Source of the DNA: Deltaproteobacteria bacterium
GTDB lineage: Bacteria > Desulfobacterota_D > UBA1144 > Nemesobacterales > JAJCZQ01
Direction of reading: 5' to 3'
Length of the DNA stretch: 64,000 bases
Assembly (NCBI GenBank): GCA_029262335.1
Contig: JAJCZQ010000031.1
Location: 41,001-105,000 of the forward strand
Position numbers and translations under genes: made by a program. Positions 17,621 to 27,520 of the stretch are shown here, piece after piece (within the stretch, counting starts at the first letter, position 1; the number at the start of each line of letters is the position of its first letter). The notes beneath the pieces were generated by a model that did not search any database, was not told the origin of the DNA, and saw only the letters and a program-made list of their open reading frames with translations.

Positions 17621-18409
17621 ATGGACTATTTAGAAACAGCAAAAAAAGCAGCAGTAAAAGCCGGTGAAATCCAGCTAAGAAATCTTAATAAGATTAAGAA
17701 TATAAGCTTTAAAGATACTAAGGGTAAAAACAATATTCTGACTGAGATTGATACTGAGTGTGAAGAAGTAATTCTTTCAATCATTAAGGGTAAATTTTCA
17801 ACTCATGATGTACTTGCCGAGGAAAGCGGTAAAAACCTTTCAAACAGTTCGGACTTTATCTGGCTCATCGACCCGCTCGACGGTACGATGAACTATTCAC
17901 ACAGCTATCCATATTTCAGCGTCTCAATTGCGCTGGAATATAAAGGCGAGGTCATCTGCGGCCTTGTATATGACCCTTTTAAAAATGAGATGTTCAGCGC
18001 AGAAAAAGGCAAGGGTGCATATTTAAACAATACTAAGATAAATGTATCGGTGGTTGATTTACTTGAGTATTCGCTTGTTGTATCCGGTACATTCCATCAT
18101 CCGGATGAGAAAATTATGAATAAATTTCTCGATATATTAAAGCAGCTGTCACTTAAAGCCCAGGGAGTAAGGCGTGATGGCTCAGCAGCACTTGATCTTT
18201 GTTATGTCGCCTGCGGGCGGTATGAATCTTTCTGGGAATTCGGCCTTAATGCGTGGGACATGGCAGCGGGCAGCCTGATTCTTGAAGAAGCAGGCGGTAA
18301 GGTCACGGACCTGAAAGGCGGAAAATTTTCAAACTATGACGGCCAGCTTGTAGCATCAAACGGACTAATTCATAATGAGATGCTTGAGCTTCTTGCGCCA
18401 TATTTTTAA
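17621..18409 (+). CDS. suhB: Inositol monophosphatase family protein
   Basis: Mg-dependent, Li-sensitive phosphatase fold, 262 residues. Metal-site motifs are EESG, DPLDGTMNY and the C-terminal WDMAAGSLILEEAGG. Members hydrolyse myo-inositol-1-phosphate or related substrates; SuhB also binds NusA/RNA polymerase. The symbol is by closest general resemblance. It is divergent from crcB and convergent with the DMT transporter. Confidence 0.88.
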   Translation: MDYLETAKKAAVKAGEIQLRNLNKIKNISFKDTKGKNNILTEIDTECEEVILSIIKGKFSTHDVLAEESGKNLSNSSDFIWLIDPLDGTMNYSHSYPYFSVSIALEYKGEVICGLVYDPFKNEMFSAEKGKGAYLNNTKINVSVVDLLEYSLVVSGTFHHPDEKIMNKFLDILKQLSLKAQGVRRDGSAALDLCYVACGRYESFWEFGLNAWDMAAGSLILEEAGGKVTDLKGGKFSNYDGQLVASNGLIHNEMLELLAPYF

Positions 18410-18410
18410 A

Positions 18411-19274
18411 TTATTTTTTGGATATTTTGTAAATTCCGAGAATTATAAAAATACCCCCGGCAATCAGCCCGTAATCAAAATTTGTTTCAAGTATATACCA
18501 GTCAAACAGCAGTCCGACTACAGGGACAAGAAGTGAAGAGTAGGTTGTGATATTAATATCTATCTTATTAATCAGGTAAAACCAGGCTGAAAAGTTTATT
18601 GCAGAAGCAATAATCCCGGTAAAAAGTACAATATATACTGAATAATAGGTCCAGTTAACTTCAAACATTCCTTCCGTTGTAATCGCCAGTATTATAAGAA
18701 AAACTACACCTATTAGCTGCTGGTAACCGTTAAGAAGAGTAGGGCTCTCACCTTTATGCCGTGTCCTTATCCATATATTGGAAAATGACCATGCAAATGC
18801 AGCCAAAAGAATCAGGAACTCGCCAAATACAATATATATATTCTGATGAACAAGAGTGTCCCAGCCGAGTATGGAAAGAATTCCCATGAACCCAAAAAAT
18901 ACACCCAGCCATTGTCCCCTGCTTAACCTTTCCCTGAGTATAAAATGGAGCATAAAACTTGTCCAGATTGGCATTGTGTAAAGTACAACAGCTGTCTTTC
19001 CGGCCGAAACAAATTTCATGCCGTAAATAATAAAAACAAACATTGCAACTGTCTGGAGAAGGCCCAGAATTATATAGTTTTTCTTAAGAAAATTTGATGG
19101 TTTGAAATCTTTGTTTCTAAGAATAAACGGCAGAATCACAAGGCCGCCAAGCGCAATTCTGAGCGCAACAAAAGTAATTGGCTGCATGTAATCAAGGGAC
19201 TGTTTCATTAGTACCCACGAATAACCCCAGGTTAAAATTACAAATGCCAGCAGCAGTATGTTTACGAGATTCAT
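18411..19274 (-). CDS. EamA/DMT-family transporter
   Basis: A 287-residue membrane protein with about ten helices in two EamA repeats. Typical is the first repeat start LAFVILTWGYSWVLMKQSL and the middle segment VLYTMPIWTSFML. It is probably a metabolite exporter; the substrate is not readable. Confidence 0.88.
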   Translation of the reverse strand: MNLVNILLLAFVILTWGYSWVLMKQSLDYMQPITFVALRIALGGLVILPFILRNKDFKPSNFLKKNYIILGLLQTVAMFVFIIYGMKFVSAGKTAVVLYTMPIWTSFMLHFILRERLSRGQWLGVFFGFMGILSILGWDTLVHQNIYIVFGEFLILLAAFAWSFSNIWIRTRHKGESPTLLNGYQQLIGVVFLIILAITTEGMFEVNWTYYSVYIVLFTGIIASAINFSAWFYLINKIDINITTYSSLLVPVVGLLFDWYILETNFDYGLIAGGIFIILGIYKISKK

Positions 19275-19315
19275 TTTATAGTTAATTTGAATGAATAAGG
19301 GAAGTTAGGTGAGTC

Positions 19316-19343
19316 TTGACAACCTCTATCCACAATATATAAT
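19316..19343 (+). promoter_or_regulatory. Strong sigma70-like promoter of etfBA
   Basis: A perfect TTGACA (19316-19321), a 16-base spacer and a perfect TATAAT (19338-19343) precede etfB, leaving a leader of about 110 bases with no recognisable riboswitch. Confidence 0.75.
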
Positions 19344-19459
19344 TTCATGTCTTTTGTTTTGGGCGTAATTATAGCAGAATTGTTCTCACACCCAAAGCAT
19401 ACACGGATTATCCTTTCAATTATATCCAGGGGTAAAGAAATTTTAGGAGGTACAATAAA

Positions 19460-20293
19460 TTGAAAATTGTTGTATTCGTAAGTCAGACTCTAGATACTGA
19501 GGCCAGAGTAGCTGTTTCATCAAGCGGTGACAGCGTAGCTACCGATGATGTAAAATGGATACTTAATCCTTATGATGAATTTGCAGTAGAAGAAGCAATA
19601 CAGACCAAGGAAAAACTTGGCGGAGAAGTTATTGTAGTTAGTGCTGGCCCTGCAAGAGGAATTGATGCAATAAGACAGGCACTTGCTATGGGAGCTGATT
19701 CCGGAGTCCATATTAAGGATGATGGTTTCGCAGAAACAGATAACTACACAATTGCTAAAATTGTTGCCAGTGAAATTAAGAAAATAGACGGTGTGGATTT
19801 TGTCTTAACAGGGATGAAAATAATAGATGATGAATCTGTACAGGTTGGAATTCAACTTGCAGAAGAATTAGGCCTTCCACATGTATCACTTGTAAGTAAA
19901 GTGGTTGAAGTAGATGCAAGCAAACTTGTCTGCCAGAAAGAAATTGACGGCGGTAGTGTTGTTGTAGAAGTACCTCTTCCGGCACTTATTACCTGCCCGG
20001 ATGCAATGAACGAACCAAGATATGCATCACTGCCAAATATTATGAAAGCCAAAAAGAAACCGGTAAATGAAGTAACTCTTGATGATATTGATTTTGATAC
20101 ACTTGGCATCTCAAGGGACGCAGTTGGTAAAAGTGGTTCAAAAGTAACAACCGTGAAGATTGAAGTACCGGTAATAGACAGAAAACTAAAAATAATAAAA
20201 GGTTCTGACGATACAACTGTAAAAGGTGAAGAGATTGCCCAGGCAGTTCAGGAACTTGTTCAGTTACTAAGAGATGATGCAAAGGTTCTTTAA
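19460..20293 (+). CDS. etfB: Electron transfer flavoprotein beta subunit
   Basis: AMP-binding subunit of the heterodimeric ETF, which collects electrons from acyl-CoA and other dehydrogenases. The 277-residue product has WILNPYDEFAVEEAIQ, DDESVQVGIQLAEELGLP and the PLPALITC strand typical of EtfB. The start is TTG with a full AGGAGG at 19446-19450. etfA follows after 33 bases. Confidence 0.95.
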   Translation: MKIVVFVSQTLDTEARVAVSSSGDSVATDDVKWILNPYDEFAVEEAIQTKEKLGGEVIVVSAGPARGIDAIRQALAMGADSGVHIKDDGFAETDNYTIAKIVASEIKKIDGVDFVLTGMKIIDDESVQVGIQLAEELGLPHVSLVSKVVEVDASKLVCQKEIDGGSVVVEVPLPALITCPDAMNEPRYASLPNIMKAKKKPVNEVTLDDIDFDTLGISRDAVGKSGSKVTTVKIEVPVIDRKLKIIKGSDDTTVKGEEIAQAVQELVQLLRDDAKVL

Positions 20294-20326
20294 CCTTCAT
20301 CTTATTACATTTAGGAGGCATAACAA

Positions 20327-21319
20327 ATGAGTAATGAAATATGGGTAATTGCTGATATGAAAATGGACGGGAGCATCAGGAAGGTATCTTTCGAAGCTCT
20401 TTCAGAAGCCAAAAGATCAATGCAGTCTAAAATCGGGGGACCTCTTTGCGCAGTACTTATGGGTTCAGGTGTTGCAGATAAGGCTGAAGCACTTGGTAAA
20501 TACGGTGCAGAAAAAGTATATGTTGTGGACAATGCACATCTTAAAGATTTTAATCCTGATGGTTATGTAAAAGCACTGTCAGAGCTCGTTGCTAAACACC
20601 AGCCGCACATTGTTTTAGCAGGTAATACTTCATTTACCGAAGATTACATTCCAAGAGTTGCAGCAAGGACTGGTTCCGGGCTGGCAATGGAAGCAATAGA
20701 CATGGGCCTTACGGATGACAACAGATTGACCGTTAAAAGATATTCCCATTCGAGTAAAGCTATTTCAGAAATTGAATTTAAAGCAGGCAACACAATGATG
20801 GCTACAATCAGGCCAAACACCTACAAGGAAGAAGAATCACCTGTAAGTCCGGAGGTAATAAACGAACAGGTCGATATAAGCGATGCAGATATTAAAGTAA
20901 AAGTAGTTAATCTTGAAACAAAAATGTCAGACAGGCCGGAACTTACCGAAGCCGAAAGAGTTGTTGCAGGTGGAAGAGGGCTGGGAAGTGAAGAAAACTT
21001 TAAATACATATATGACCTTGCTGATGTTCTAAGTGCAGCTGCCGGGGCAACAAGGGCCGCTGTAGATGCAGGTTACTGCCCATATGATATGCAGGTTGGA
21101 CAGACAGGTAAAGCGGTATCGCCTACTCTGTACTTTGCGGTTGCTATATCTGGAGCGGTTCAGCATTTCTCAGGTATGGGTACATCAAAGGTAATTGTAT
21201 CAATCAATAAAGACCCTGAAACTCCTATCTTTGCTAAATCAGATTATGCAATTTGTGGTGATCTTTTTGAAGTCCTTCCAGTACTTTCAGAAGAACTGAA
21301 AAAGGCATTAGCTGAATAA
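20327..21319 (+). CDS. etfA: Electron transfer flavoprotein alpha subunit
   Basis: FAD-binding subunit of ETF, 330 residues. The C-terminal FAD domain shows GGRGLGSEENFKYI, VGQTGKAVSPTLYFAVAISG and the final NKDPETPIFAKSDYAICGD. No added ferredoxin domain is present, so it is not an obvious bifurcating Fix-type fusion. GGAGG precedes the ATG. Transcription probably ends at the hairpin just downstream. Confidence 0.96.
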   Translation: MSNEIWVIADMKMDGSIRKVSFEALSEAKRSMQSKIGGPLCAVLMGSGVADKAEALGKYGAEKVYVVDNAHLKDFNPDGYVKALSELVAKHQPHIVLAGNTSFTEDYIPRVAARTGSGLAMEAIDMGLTDDNRLTVKRYSHSSKAISEIEFKAGNTMMATIRPNTYKEEESPVSPEVINEQVDISDADIKVKVVNLETKMSDRPELTEAERVVAGGRGLGSEENFKYIYDLADVLSAAAGATRAAVDAGYCPYDMQVGQTGKAVSPTLYFAVAISGAVQHFSGMGTSKVIVSINKDPETPIFAKSDYAICGDLFEVLPVLSEELKKALAE

Positions 21320-21347
21320 TAATTAAAATAAAAAAGTTATTTGTAAG

Positions 21348-21378
21348 GGCAGGTTTAAAAAACCTGCCTTTTTTTTTT
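21348..21378 (+). terminator. Rho-independent terminator of etfBA
   Basis: GGCAGGTTT (21348-21356) pairs with AAACCTGCC (21360-21368), followed by ten T residues. It lies in the gap before the convergent murI. Confidence 0.92.
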
Positions 21379-22180
21379 ACAGGTCGGTAAGATTAACTTC
21401 GTTTAACTCTTCCCCGAGGAACGTCCCCGCTATACGAATAAATGATTCGGATACATCGGTCAGATAAAATTCGTTGTTACTGTTTTTTATTTCAGAATTA
21501 TTTTCCTTATTTATGTTATCTCTAATTTCCCGAGCTATCTCTTCGGCTGAATCTACCAGAAGGACACTATTCCCGGTAACTTCCTGTATGGCTGATTTCA
21601 AAAGCGGGTAGTGTGTGCACCCCAGGATCATTACATCAATGTCTTTTTTTAAAATTTCCTCAAGATAGGTCTCTGTAATCTGCTTTGTAATTTCTCCCTT
21701 ATGCCAGCCTTCTTCAGCCAGCGGGACAAACAGCGGGCAGGCCATCGAATAAACCTCTAATTCAGGATTAATATTGTTAATAGCAGTGGTATATGCCTCA
21801 CTCCTTATTGTGGAAGGTGTGCCGATTACGGCTATTTTACCGTTTTTAGTACTAAGGGCTGCTTTTTTTGCTCCGGGTTCTATTACGCCAATTACGGGAA
21901 TGGATAGTTCATCTTTTAAGGTCTCAAGAGAGTAGGCAGAAGCTGTATTACATGCAACTACCAGTATCTTTATACCCTTTGATAAAAGAAATCCGGCATT
22001 GCTCCTCGCATATTTAATTACAGTGTCTTTTGATTTAATTCCATAAGGGACCCTTGCCGTATCACCCAGGTATATAAGCTTTTCATCGGGCAGTAGGTTG
22101 ATAATTTCTTTAACGACCGTTAATCCCCCGACACCGGAATCAAATATCCCAATGGATTTATTGTTGTATTCCATTTGCAT
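21377..22180 (-). CDS. murI: Glutamate racemase
   Basis: Makes D-glutamate for peptidoglycan. The 267-residue product has IGIFDSGVGGLTVVKEI, catalytic cysteines in VVACNTASA and LGCTHYPLL, and YLGDTARVPYG. The stop lies inside the T-tract of the etfBA terminator. Confidence 0.96.
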   Translation of the reverse strand: MQMEYNNKSIGIFDSGVGGLTVVKEIINLLPDEKLIYLGDTARVPYGIKSKDTVIKYARSNAGFLLSKGIKILVVACNTASAYSLETLKDELSIPVIGVIEPGAKKAALSTKNGKIAVIGTPSTIRSEAYTTAINNINPELEVYSMACPLFVPLAEEGWHKGEITKQITETYLEEILKKDIDVMILGCTHYPLLKSAIQEVTGNSVLLVDSAEEIAREIRDNINKENNSEIKNSNNEFYLTDVSESFIRIAGTFLGEELNEVNLTDL

Positions 22181-22222
22181 TGCACAATATGTTAGCCGCA
22201 GGCGGTATTATTTCAAAGAAAA

Positions 22223-23590
22223 TCAGAATATTGTTTCTATTGCTTCTTTTACTGTCTTAATACCAATCAGTTGTATAGTTTTGGATTTGGGTTTCTTTTT
22301 ACTCTCAAGATTTATATTGGGCATTAGGCACTTTTTAAAACCAAGTTTTTCAGCCTCGGAAATTCTGATATCAGCCTGAGAAACACCTCTTATTTCACCA
22401 GTAAGTCCAATTTCCCCGAAAACTACTATGTCCGGATCAAGAGGTTTATTTAAAAATGATGATACAAGTGAGATGCAAATACCAAGGTCAAGTGCAGGCT
22501 CGTCTATTGTCACACCTCCGGCTACGTTCATAAATATGTCTTCGCCAATTATATTAATGCCCGCTATTTTATCCAGTACAGCCACAAGGAGGGAGATTCT
22601 GTTTGAATCAATACCCATGCTGGTCCTTCTTGGCATGCCGATACCTCCAGCGGAAACCAATGCCTGAATTTCGATAAGAATAGGCCTCGTTCCTTCTATG
22701 CAGGGGGTTACAACCGAACCCGATGCATTTGTTGGCCGTTCTGAAAGGAATATCTCGGAAGGGTTTTTAACTTCGATGAGGCCTTCTTCCCGCATTTCAA
22801 AAACACCGATCTCGTTAGTAGAGCCAAACCTGTTTTTTATTGACCTTATTATCCTGTATTGATTCCCCTTACCGCCTTCAAAGTAAAGGACAGTGTCAAC
22901 CAGATGTTCGAGTACTTTCGGGCCGGCTATTGTCCCTTCCTTTGTTACATGGCCAATTAGAATAATTGCCACGCTGTTTAATTTGCCATATCTCACAATC
23001 TTGGCACCACATTCTCTTATCTGCCCTACGCTTCCGGGTGAAGAGCCCAGTTCAATGCTGTAGAGTGTCTGAATCGAATCAATAACTACCACTTTGGGCT
23101 TTGATTTATTAAGCAGTTTTAATATTGTTTCCGTGCAGTTTTCAGATACAAATGAAATGTTGGTGTTGTTGATATTAAGCCTTTCAGCCCTTAGTTTAAT
23201 CTGCTGCCCTGATTCTTCCCCTGAAATATATAAAACAGGATCGGTAATTCCGGTAAGATTGCTGAGTATCTGAAGAGCGAGTGTTGATTTGCCAATCCCC
23301 GGGTCACCACCCAGGAGAGAGATTGATCCCGGGACAAGTCCGCCGCCAAGGACCGTGTTGAGTTCGCCTATCCCTGTCTGTATTCTTTCGGATGTATCGG
23401 TCTCAATTGCATTAAGATTTTTTACAACGGATTTGTCATCACCCTGGATTAACGGGACATCATTCTTCTTGTCTGTTATTTCTTCTACGAAGGAGTTCCA
23501 CTCATCGCACTCGGGGCACTTTCCAAGCCATTTTGGAGAAACGTTGCCGCAGCTCTGGCAAACGTATTCTGTTCGCAGTCTTTTTTTCAT
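22223..23590 (-). CDS. radA: DNA repair protein RadA
   Basis: RecA-like ATPase that drives branch migration in recombination. The order is a zinc ribbon (CQSCGN, then CPEC), Walker A GGDPGIGKST, the RadA-specific KNRFG motif, and a C-terminal Lon-protease-like domain without its catalytic pair. The 455-residue length is standard. It begins 20 bases after the LonB-like gene. Confidence 0.96.
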   Translation of the reverse strand: MKKRLRTEYVCQSCGNVSPKWLGKCPECDEWNSFVEEITDKKNDVPLIQGDDKSVVKNLNAIETDTSERIQTGIGELNTVLGGGLVPGSISLLGGDPGIGKSTLALQILSNLTGITDPVLYISGEESGQQIKLRAERLNINNTNISFVSENCTETILKLLNKSKPKVVVIDSIQTLYSIELGSSPGSVGQIRECGAKIVRYGKLNSVAIILIGHVTKEGTIAGPKVLEHLVDTVLYFEGGKGNQYRIIRSIKNRFGSTNEIGVFEMREEGLIEVKNPSEIFLSERPTNASGSVVTPCIEGTRPILIEIQALVSAGGIGMPRRTSMGIDSNRISLLVAVLDKIAGINIIGEDIFMNVAGGVTIDEPALDLGICISLVSSFLNKPLDPDIVVFGEIGLTGEIRGVSQADIRISEAEKLGFKKCLMPNINLESKKKPKSKTIQLIGIKTVKEAIETIF

Positions 23591-23610
23591 AAAGGTGTTT
23601 ATATCTTGTT

Positions 23611-26052
23611 TTAATGTTCGCCGTTATTGGTGTTCTCTTTTTTCGCAGCTGTTTTGCCAAACTGTTTCTGGTTAATCGCAAGCTCCCTTAGCCTGGAATC
23701 TACCAGTTCGTTAAATGAGCCTTTTTTAAAATTTCCATTCGCGCCGCGTTTGCCGGCATCCATTCCGGTCAGTATCTCAATGCCGTCGTCTATTGTCTCA
23801 ATGGGGTAAATATGGAATTTCCTGTTTTTAACAGCTTCTACTATCTCTTTTTTTAACATTAGATTTTTTACATTTTGGTGAGGTATTACTACACCCTGGT
23901 CCCCGGTGAGTCCCATTTCGGTGCAGATATCAAAAAATCCCTCAATCTTTTCATTGACCCCGCCGATAGGCTGAATCATACCTTTCTGGTTGACAGACCC
24001 TGTAATAGCAAAGCTCTGTTTGATTGGTATTTCGGCAAGGCTTGAAAGCAGTGTAATAAGTTCGGCTGCAGATGCGCTGTCTCCATCTATCATTTCATAA
24101 CTCTGTTCAAAAACAATACTGGCCGACAGACTTAACGGTTTATTCTGAGCAAACTTTCTTCCAAGAAAACCACTGAGTATTAATACTCCCTTATCGTGGA
24201 TATTGCCGCTTAACTTTACACGTCTGTCTATATTTACAATCCCCTCGTTACCCATAAATGTTTCACATGTAATCCTGGATGGTTTACCAAAGGCATAGTC
24301 ACCCATATTGTAGACTGCCAGTCCGTTTATCTGGCCGGTCACGGCCCCTTCGGTATCAATCATGAAGGTGCCCCTGGTTATCATTTCCTGGATCTTGTCT
24401 TCAACCATATTAGATCTCAAAACTTTTTTCTGAAGGGCAGTTTCAATATGTTCACCTTTAATGAGATTGCTTCCCGATACTGTTGCCCAGTGTTCAGCCT
24501 CAATCAGTGTCTGGGCGATTTTGCCAAAATGGACTGAAAACTTTTCCTGGTCACCGGCAATCCTGGTCGAGTATTCCATAATTCTTGCAACACCACTTTT
24601 ATCCAGGTCCTTTAACTTTTCATTTTCACAAATTGTTTTAATGGTACAGGCATATTCCAGTACAGATTTCTCCTCAGCTTCTACAGTAGAATCAAAATCA
24701 GCTTTTATTTTAAACAGTTTTTTAAAATCAGGGTCATAGTTGTAAAGCAGGTGGTATATCTGGCCGGGGCCTATAAATATCACTTTGATATCAATATCGA
24801 TTGGCTGCGGCTTGAGTCCTACTCCTGATGTGTACCCATACTGCTGGTACATATCTTCAATCCTGTGTTCTCCGTTTTCAATTACTTTTTTTAATGTGTC
24901 CCATACAAAAGGGAATCTGATTATATCAATTGCTTCTACAACAAGATAGCCGCCGTTTGCCTTACTTATGGACCCTTCCTGAATAAGGGTGAAATTTGTA
25001 ACCATTGCCCCCATTACAAGCTCTCTTTCTATGGTGCCGAAAAGATTGAGATAGTGAGGTTGAGATTCGATTATAACCGGGGCACCTTTTGTGTTTGAGT
25101 TATCGGTATAAACGTTTACCTGGTATTCAATAAGGGGACGTTTAAAGTCCTGCTGGTTGTTTTGTGCAGGCATAAACGGCATGGCCGGGCCCGTGTTCTT
25201 CTGGGGCAGAAATTTATCAATGTTAGTAACAATATCGTTTTTTATGTCATGGAGCTGATTAATAATGTTTTCCTGCTCTTTGTACTTTTCTATAAGTGTC
25301 TCAATCTGGCCTTCTACCGTAAAGGCCGCAACCTGGTTTTGGAGTTTCTTCAGGGAATCCATGTACTGCTTGTCTATTTTTCTGACATTCTGAAGTGTTA
25401 TTGCCACCTGGTTATCAACTGTTTTTTTCTTTTCTCTTAATTTGTTTTTTGTTTCCTCATCAAGATTTTCAAATTGCTGCTGCTGAGCAGGTTTGTTTTT
25501 AACAAGCGGGACTGTTGCAATACCGGTCGGGGTAAACTGGACCTGGATACTGTTCTTGGAGCCAAATTCCCTGAGGGTTTTAAAATATTTCTCTTTCTGA
25601 GTGTTGTATTTGTCAGCCAGCTTGTTTTTTTCCTGGTCAAATTCCTTACTTTCAAATGCTTTCGGTATATCAACCCTAAGGAGGTTTATAAAATCATCCA
25701 TATCAGATTTAAACTCTTTTCCCATACCGGGCGGTATTGAAATGGCTTTAGGTTCTTTCGGGTTTTCAAAATTAAATACATAACACCAGTCATTGGGCAC
25801 TTTTTCTTTTGAAGCCATTTTTTTAAGAATTGAACTAATAAGTGTTTTTTTGCCTAAGCCGGGACCCCCGGAAAGGAACAGGTTATAACCCTGTTTCTTT
25901 ATACTTAGCCCAAACATTATCGAATCAATTGCCCTGTTCTGGCCTATTCTGTCCTTACAGGAACCAAGGTCTTTGGTTGATTTGAACTTGTATTTACGGA
26001 GATCTGTCTTTTTATATACTTCGGTGTGTTTAAGTGATTTATGACGTTTCAT
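23611..26052 (-). CDS. LonB-like ATP-dependent protease (AAA_32 type)
   Basis: An 813-residue protein with Walker A SGGPGLGKKT (about residues 60-70), a long helical insert (about 150-290) and a C-terminal Lon protease domain. The catalytic dyad is S659 (MIDGDSAS) and K702 (GGVNEKIEGF); the 43-residue spacing equals that of Lon. Members degrade damaged or regulatory proteins in the cytoplasm. It is probably co-transcribed with radA. Confidence 0.9.
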   Translation of the reverse strand: MKRHKSLKHTEVYKKTDLRKYKFKSTKDLGSCKDRIGQNRAIDSIMFGLSIKKQGYNLFLSGGPGLGKKTLISSILKKMASKEKVPNDWCYVFNFENPKEPKAISIPPGMGKEFKSDMDDFINLLRVDIPKAFESKEFDQEKNKLADKYNTQKEKYFKTLREFGSKNSIQVQFTPTGIATVPLVKNKPAQQQQFENLDEETKNKLREKKKTVDNQVAITLQNVRKIDKQYMDSLKKLQNQVAAFTVEGQIETLIEKYKEQENIINQLHDIKNDIVTNIDKFLPQKNTGPAMPFMPAQNNQQDFKRPLIEYQVNVYTDNSNTKGAPVIIESQPHYLNLFGTIERELVMGAMVTNFTLIQEGSISKANGGYLVVEAIDIIRFPFVWDTLKKVIENGEHRIEDMYQQYGYTSGVGLKPQPIDIDIKVIFIGPGQIYHLLYNYDPDFKKLFKIKADFDSTVEAEEKSVLEYACTIKTICENEKLKDLDKSGVARIMEYSTRIAGDQEKFSVHFGKIAQTLIEAEHWATVSGSNLIKGEHIETALQKKVLRSNMVEDKIQEMITRGTFMIDTEGAVTGQINGLAVYNMGDYAFGKPSRITCETFMGNEGIVNIDRRVKLSGNIHDKGVLILSGFLGRKFAQNKPLSLSASIVFEQSYEMIDGDSASAAELITLLSSLAEIPIKQSFAITGSVNQKGMIQPIGGVNEKIEGFFDICTEMGLTGDQGVVIPHQNVKNLMLKKEIVEAVKNRKFHIYPIETIDDGIEILTGMDAGKRGANGNFKKGSFNELVDSRLRELAINQKQFGKTAAKKENTNNGEH

Positions 26053-26174
26053 TTTAATCCTCTGTGAGCGTTTTTATGAGTTTAACTAAAGATTCTTGCA
26101 CAGGTGGCAGCAATTTTCAATTGTTAATATTTATTATAAGAAATGGGGGAGAAAATACCAATAAAAAGTATTGA

Positions 26175-26396
26175 TTAATAAGGCCTTTTGGCTTCGTTTT
26201 CAAGGACAATTCTGTCCTCGATCCTTTTTATGTAGTTACATTTAGGGAAATTTATACATGTAAGGACTTTGCCGAGCCGGGTGCCAAAGCCGTACATCAC
26301 CCTCGCAGAGCAGACCGGGCATACAAGGTCTTTCTCTGTGACTGTGGCTTGTTCTATTCTGTAACCTTTAGGCAGGTCAATCCCGGGTTTATTCAT
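26175..26396 (-). CDS. Small zinc-ribbon protein
   Basis: A 73-residue product with CPVC and a second pair C-x5-C (CINFPKC), like the topoisomerase-type C4 zinc fingers (C...FPKCNYIK). Function unknown. It lies alone between the LonB-like and thioesterase genes, same strand. Confidence 0.68.
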   Translation of the reverse strand: MNKPGIDLPKGYRIEQATVTEKDLVCPVCSARVMYGFGTRLGKVLTCINFPKCNYIKRIEDRIVLENEAKRPY

Positions 26397-26446
26397 CTGT
26401 ATAATCTATAATTTTAATAATTAATTCTGTTTTGAAAAGGAAAATA

Positions 26447-27463
26447 TTATTTTATTAGTTTTGTAGCAGTAGATTTGTAGTCGTCAAGGTAATCTCCGCA
26501 GTACTCTTTAATGGCCCTTACCCTGTTTCTTCTTATGTCTTTTCTTAGCTCAGCCTCTTTCCATTCCCTGATTTCATAAGGGGTTTCCGGCTTAAACGGG
26601 GGTACCGTCTGTGGTTTGCCGTCTTTATTTATGTGTACAAATGTCAGGAACGCCGTGCAGGTATGGTTAAGTTCACCAGTTATCAGATTTTCAGAATGTA
26701 CCTTGATTGCTACTTCTGTTGATGTTTTCCCAACGTAAGTAATTCCTGCGATTAAAGTGACTACTTCCCCGACCCTTATTGGGGAATAGAAGAAGAGGTT
26801 ATCAAGAGATCCTGTGACCAATGTCCCTTTGGCATATCTCATGGCGAGGATACCGGCACTTTCGTCAATGTATTTCAACAGCCTGCCTACTGACATATAT
26901 TCGCCGTAAAAAGCATCTTCAGGCATTACCGACCGCATTGTTTCAAGGTTAAACCTCGTAATCTCTGTTTCATCAATTGCATTTAATACCTTTTGTTTTC
27001 TTTTTTGTATTTCAGGAATCCTTCTTTCCCGCCTCATTTTTGCATTTTCTGTGATAATTTTTTCGTTTTCACTCTGCGGCACAATCTTTTTCTTTATCTC
27101 CATTGGTTTGCCGTCTTTATCTATTGCCACAAATGCAAGATTGGAAAGGGTAATAAATTTCTTTTCCCCTGTTTCCATGTTTTCTGCATAAACCCTTGCT
27201 ACAACTTCCATTGACGAGCTGCCAACATTTTCAACCCAACAGTCAAGCATCACTATCTCGCCGACCTTAACCGGGTTTATAAAATCGATGCTGTCAGTTG
27301 CACCAAGAAGCGTAGCACTCTTTGTATATCTTGAGGAGGTGATACTGCCTATTAACATTATCCAGTCCATCAGCCTGCCTCCGTGAAGCGTGCCGTTGTT
27401 ATTTGTATGTTCGGGGAAAACGAACTGGATCATACTATTTGTGGTTTCTTTTATACCGCTCAT
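26447..27463 (-). CDS. Acyl-CoA thioesterase with two hotdog domains
   Basis: Two hotdog domains in tandem (about residues 5-130 and 165-300). The first has GTLHGGRLMDWIM, the second YMSVGRLLKYIDESAGI. It hydrolyses acyl-CoA to free acid and CoA; the double-hotdog layout resembles mitochondrial ACOT9/BFIT-type enzymes. Chain-length preference cannot be read. Confidence 0.88.
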   Translation of the reverse strand: MSGIKETTNSMIQFVFPEHTNNNGTLHGGRLMDWIMLIGSITSSRYTKSATLLGATDSIDFINPVKVGEIVMLDCWVENVGSSSMEVVARVYAENMETGEKKFITLSNLAFVAIDKDGKPMEIKKKIVPQSENEKIITENAKMRRERRIPEIQKRKQKVLNAIDETEITRFNLETMRSVMPEDAFYGEYMSVGRLLKYIDESAGILAMRYAKGTLVTGSLDNLFFYSPIRVGEVVTLIAGITYVGKTSTEVAIKVHSENLITGELNHTCTAFLTFVHINKDGKPQTVPPFKPETPYEIREWKEAELRKDIRRNRVRAIKEYCGDYLDDYKSTATKLIK

Positions 27464-27520
27464 GTTTATTCCTTATTAAAAGTATTGCAAAACGATTATT
27501 AAGCCATGATTAAAACTGAC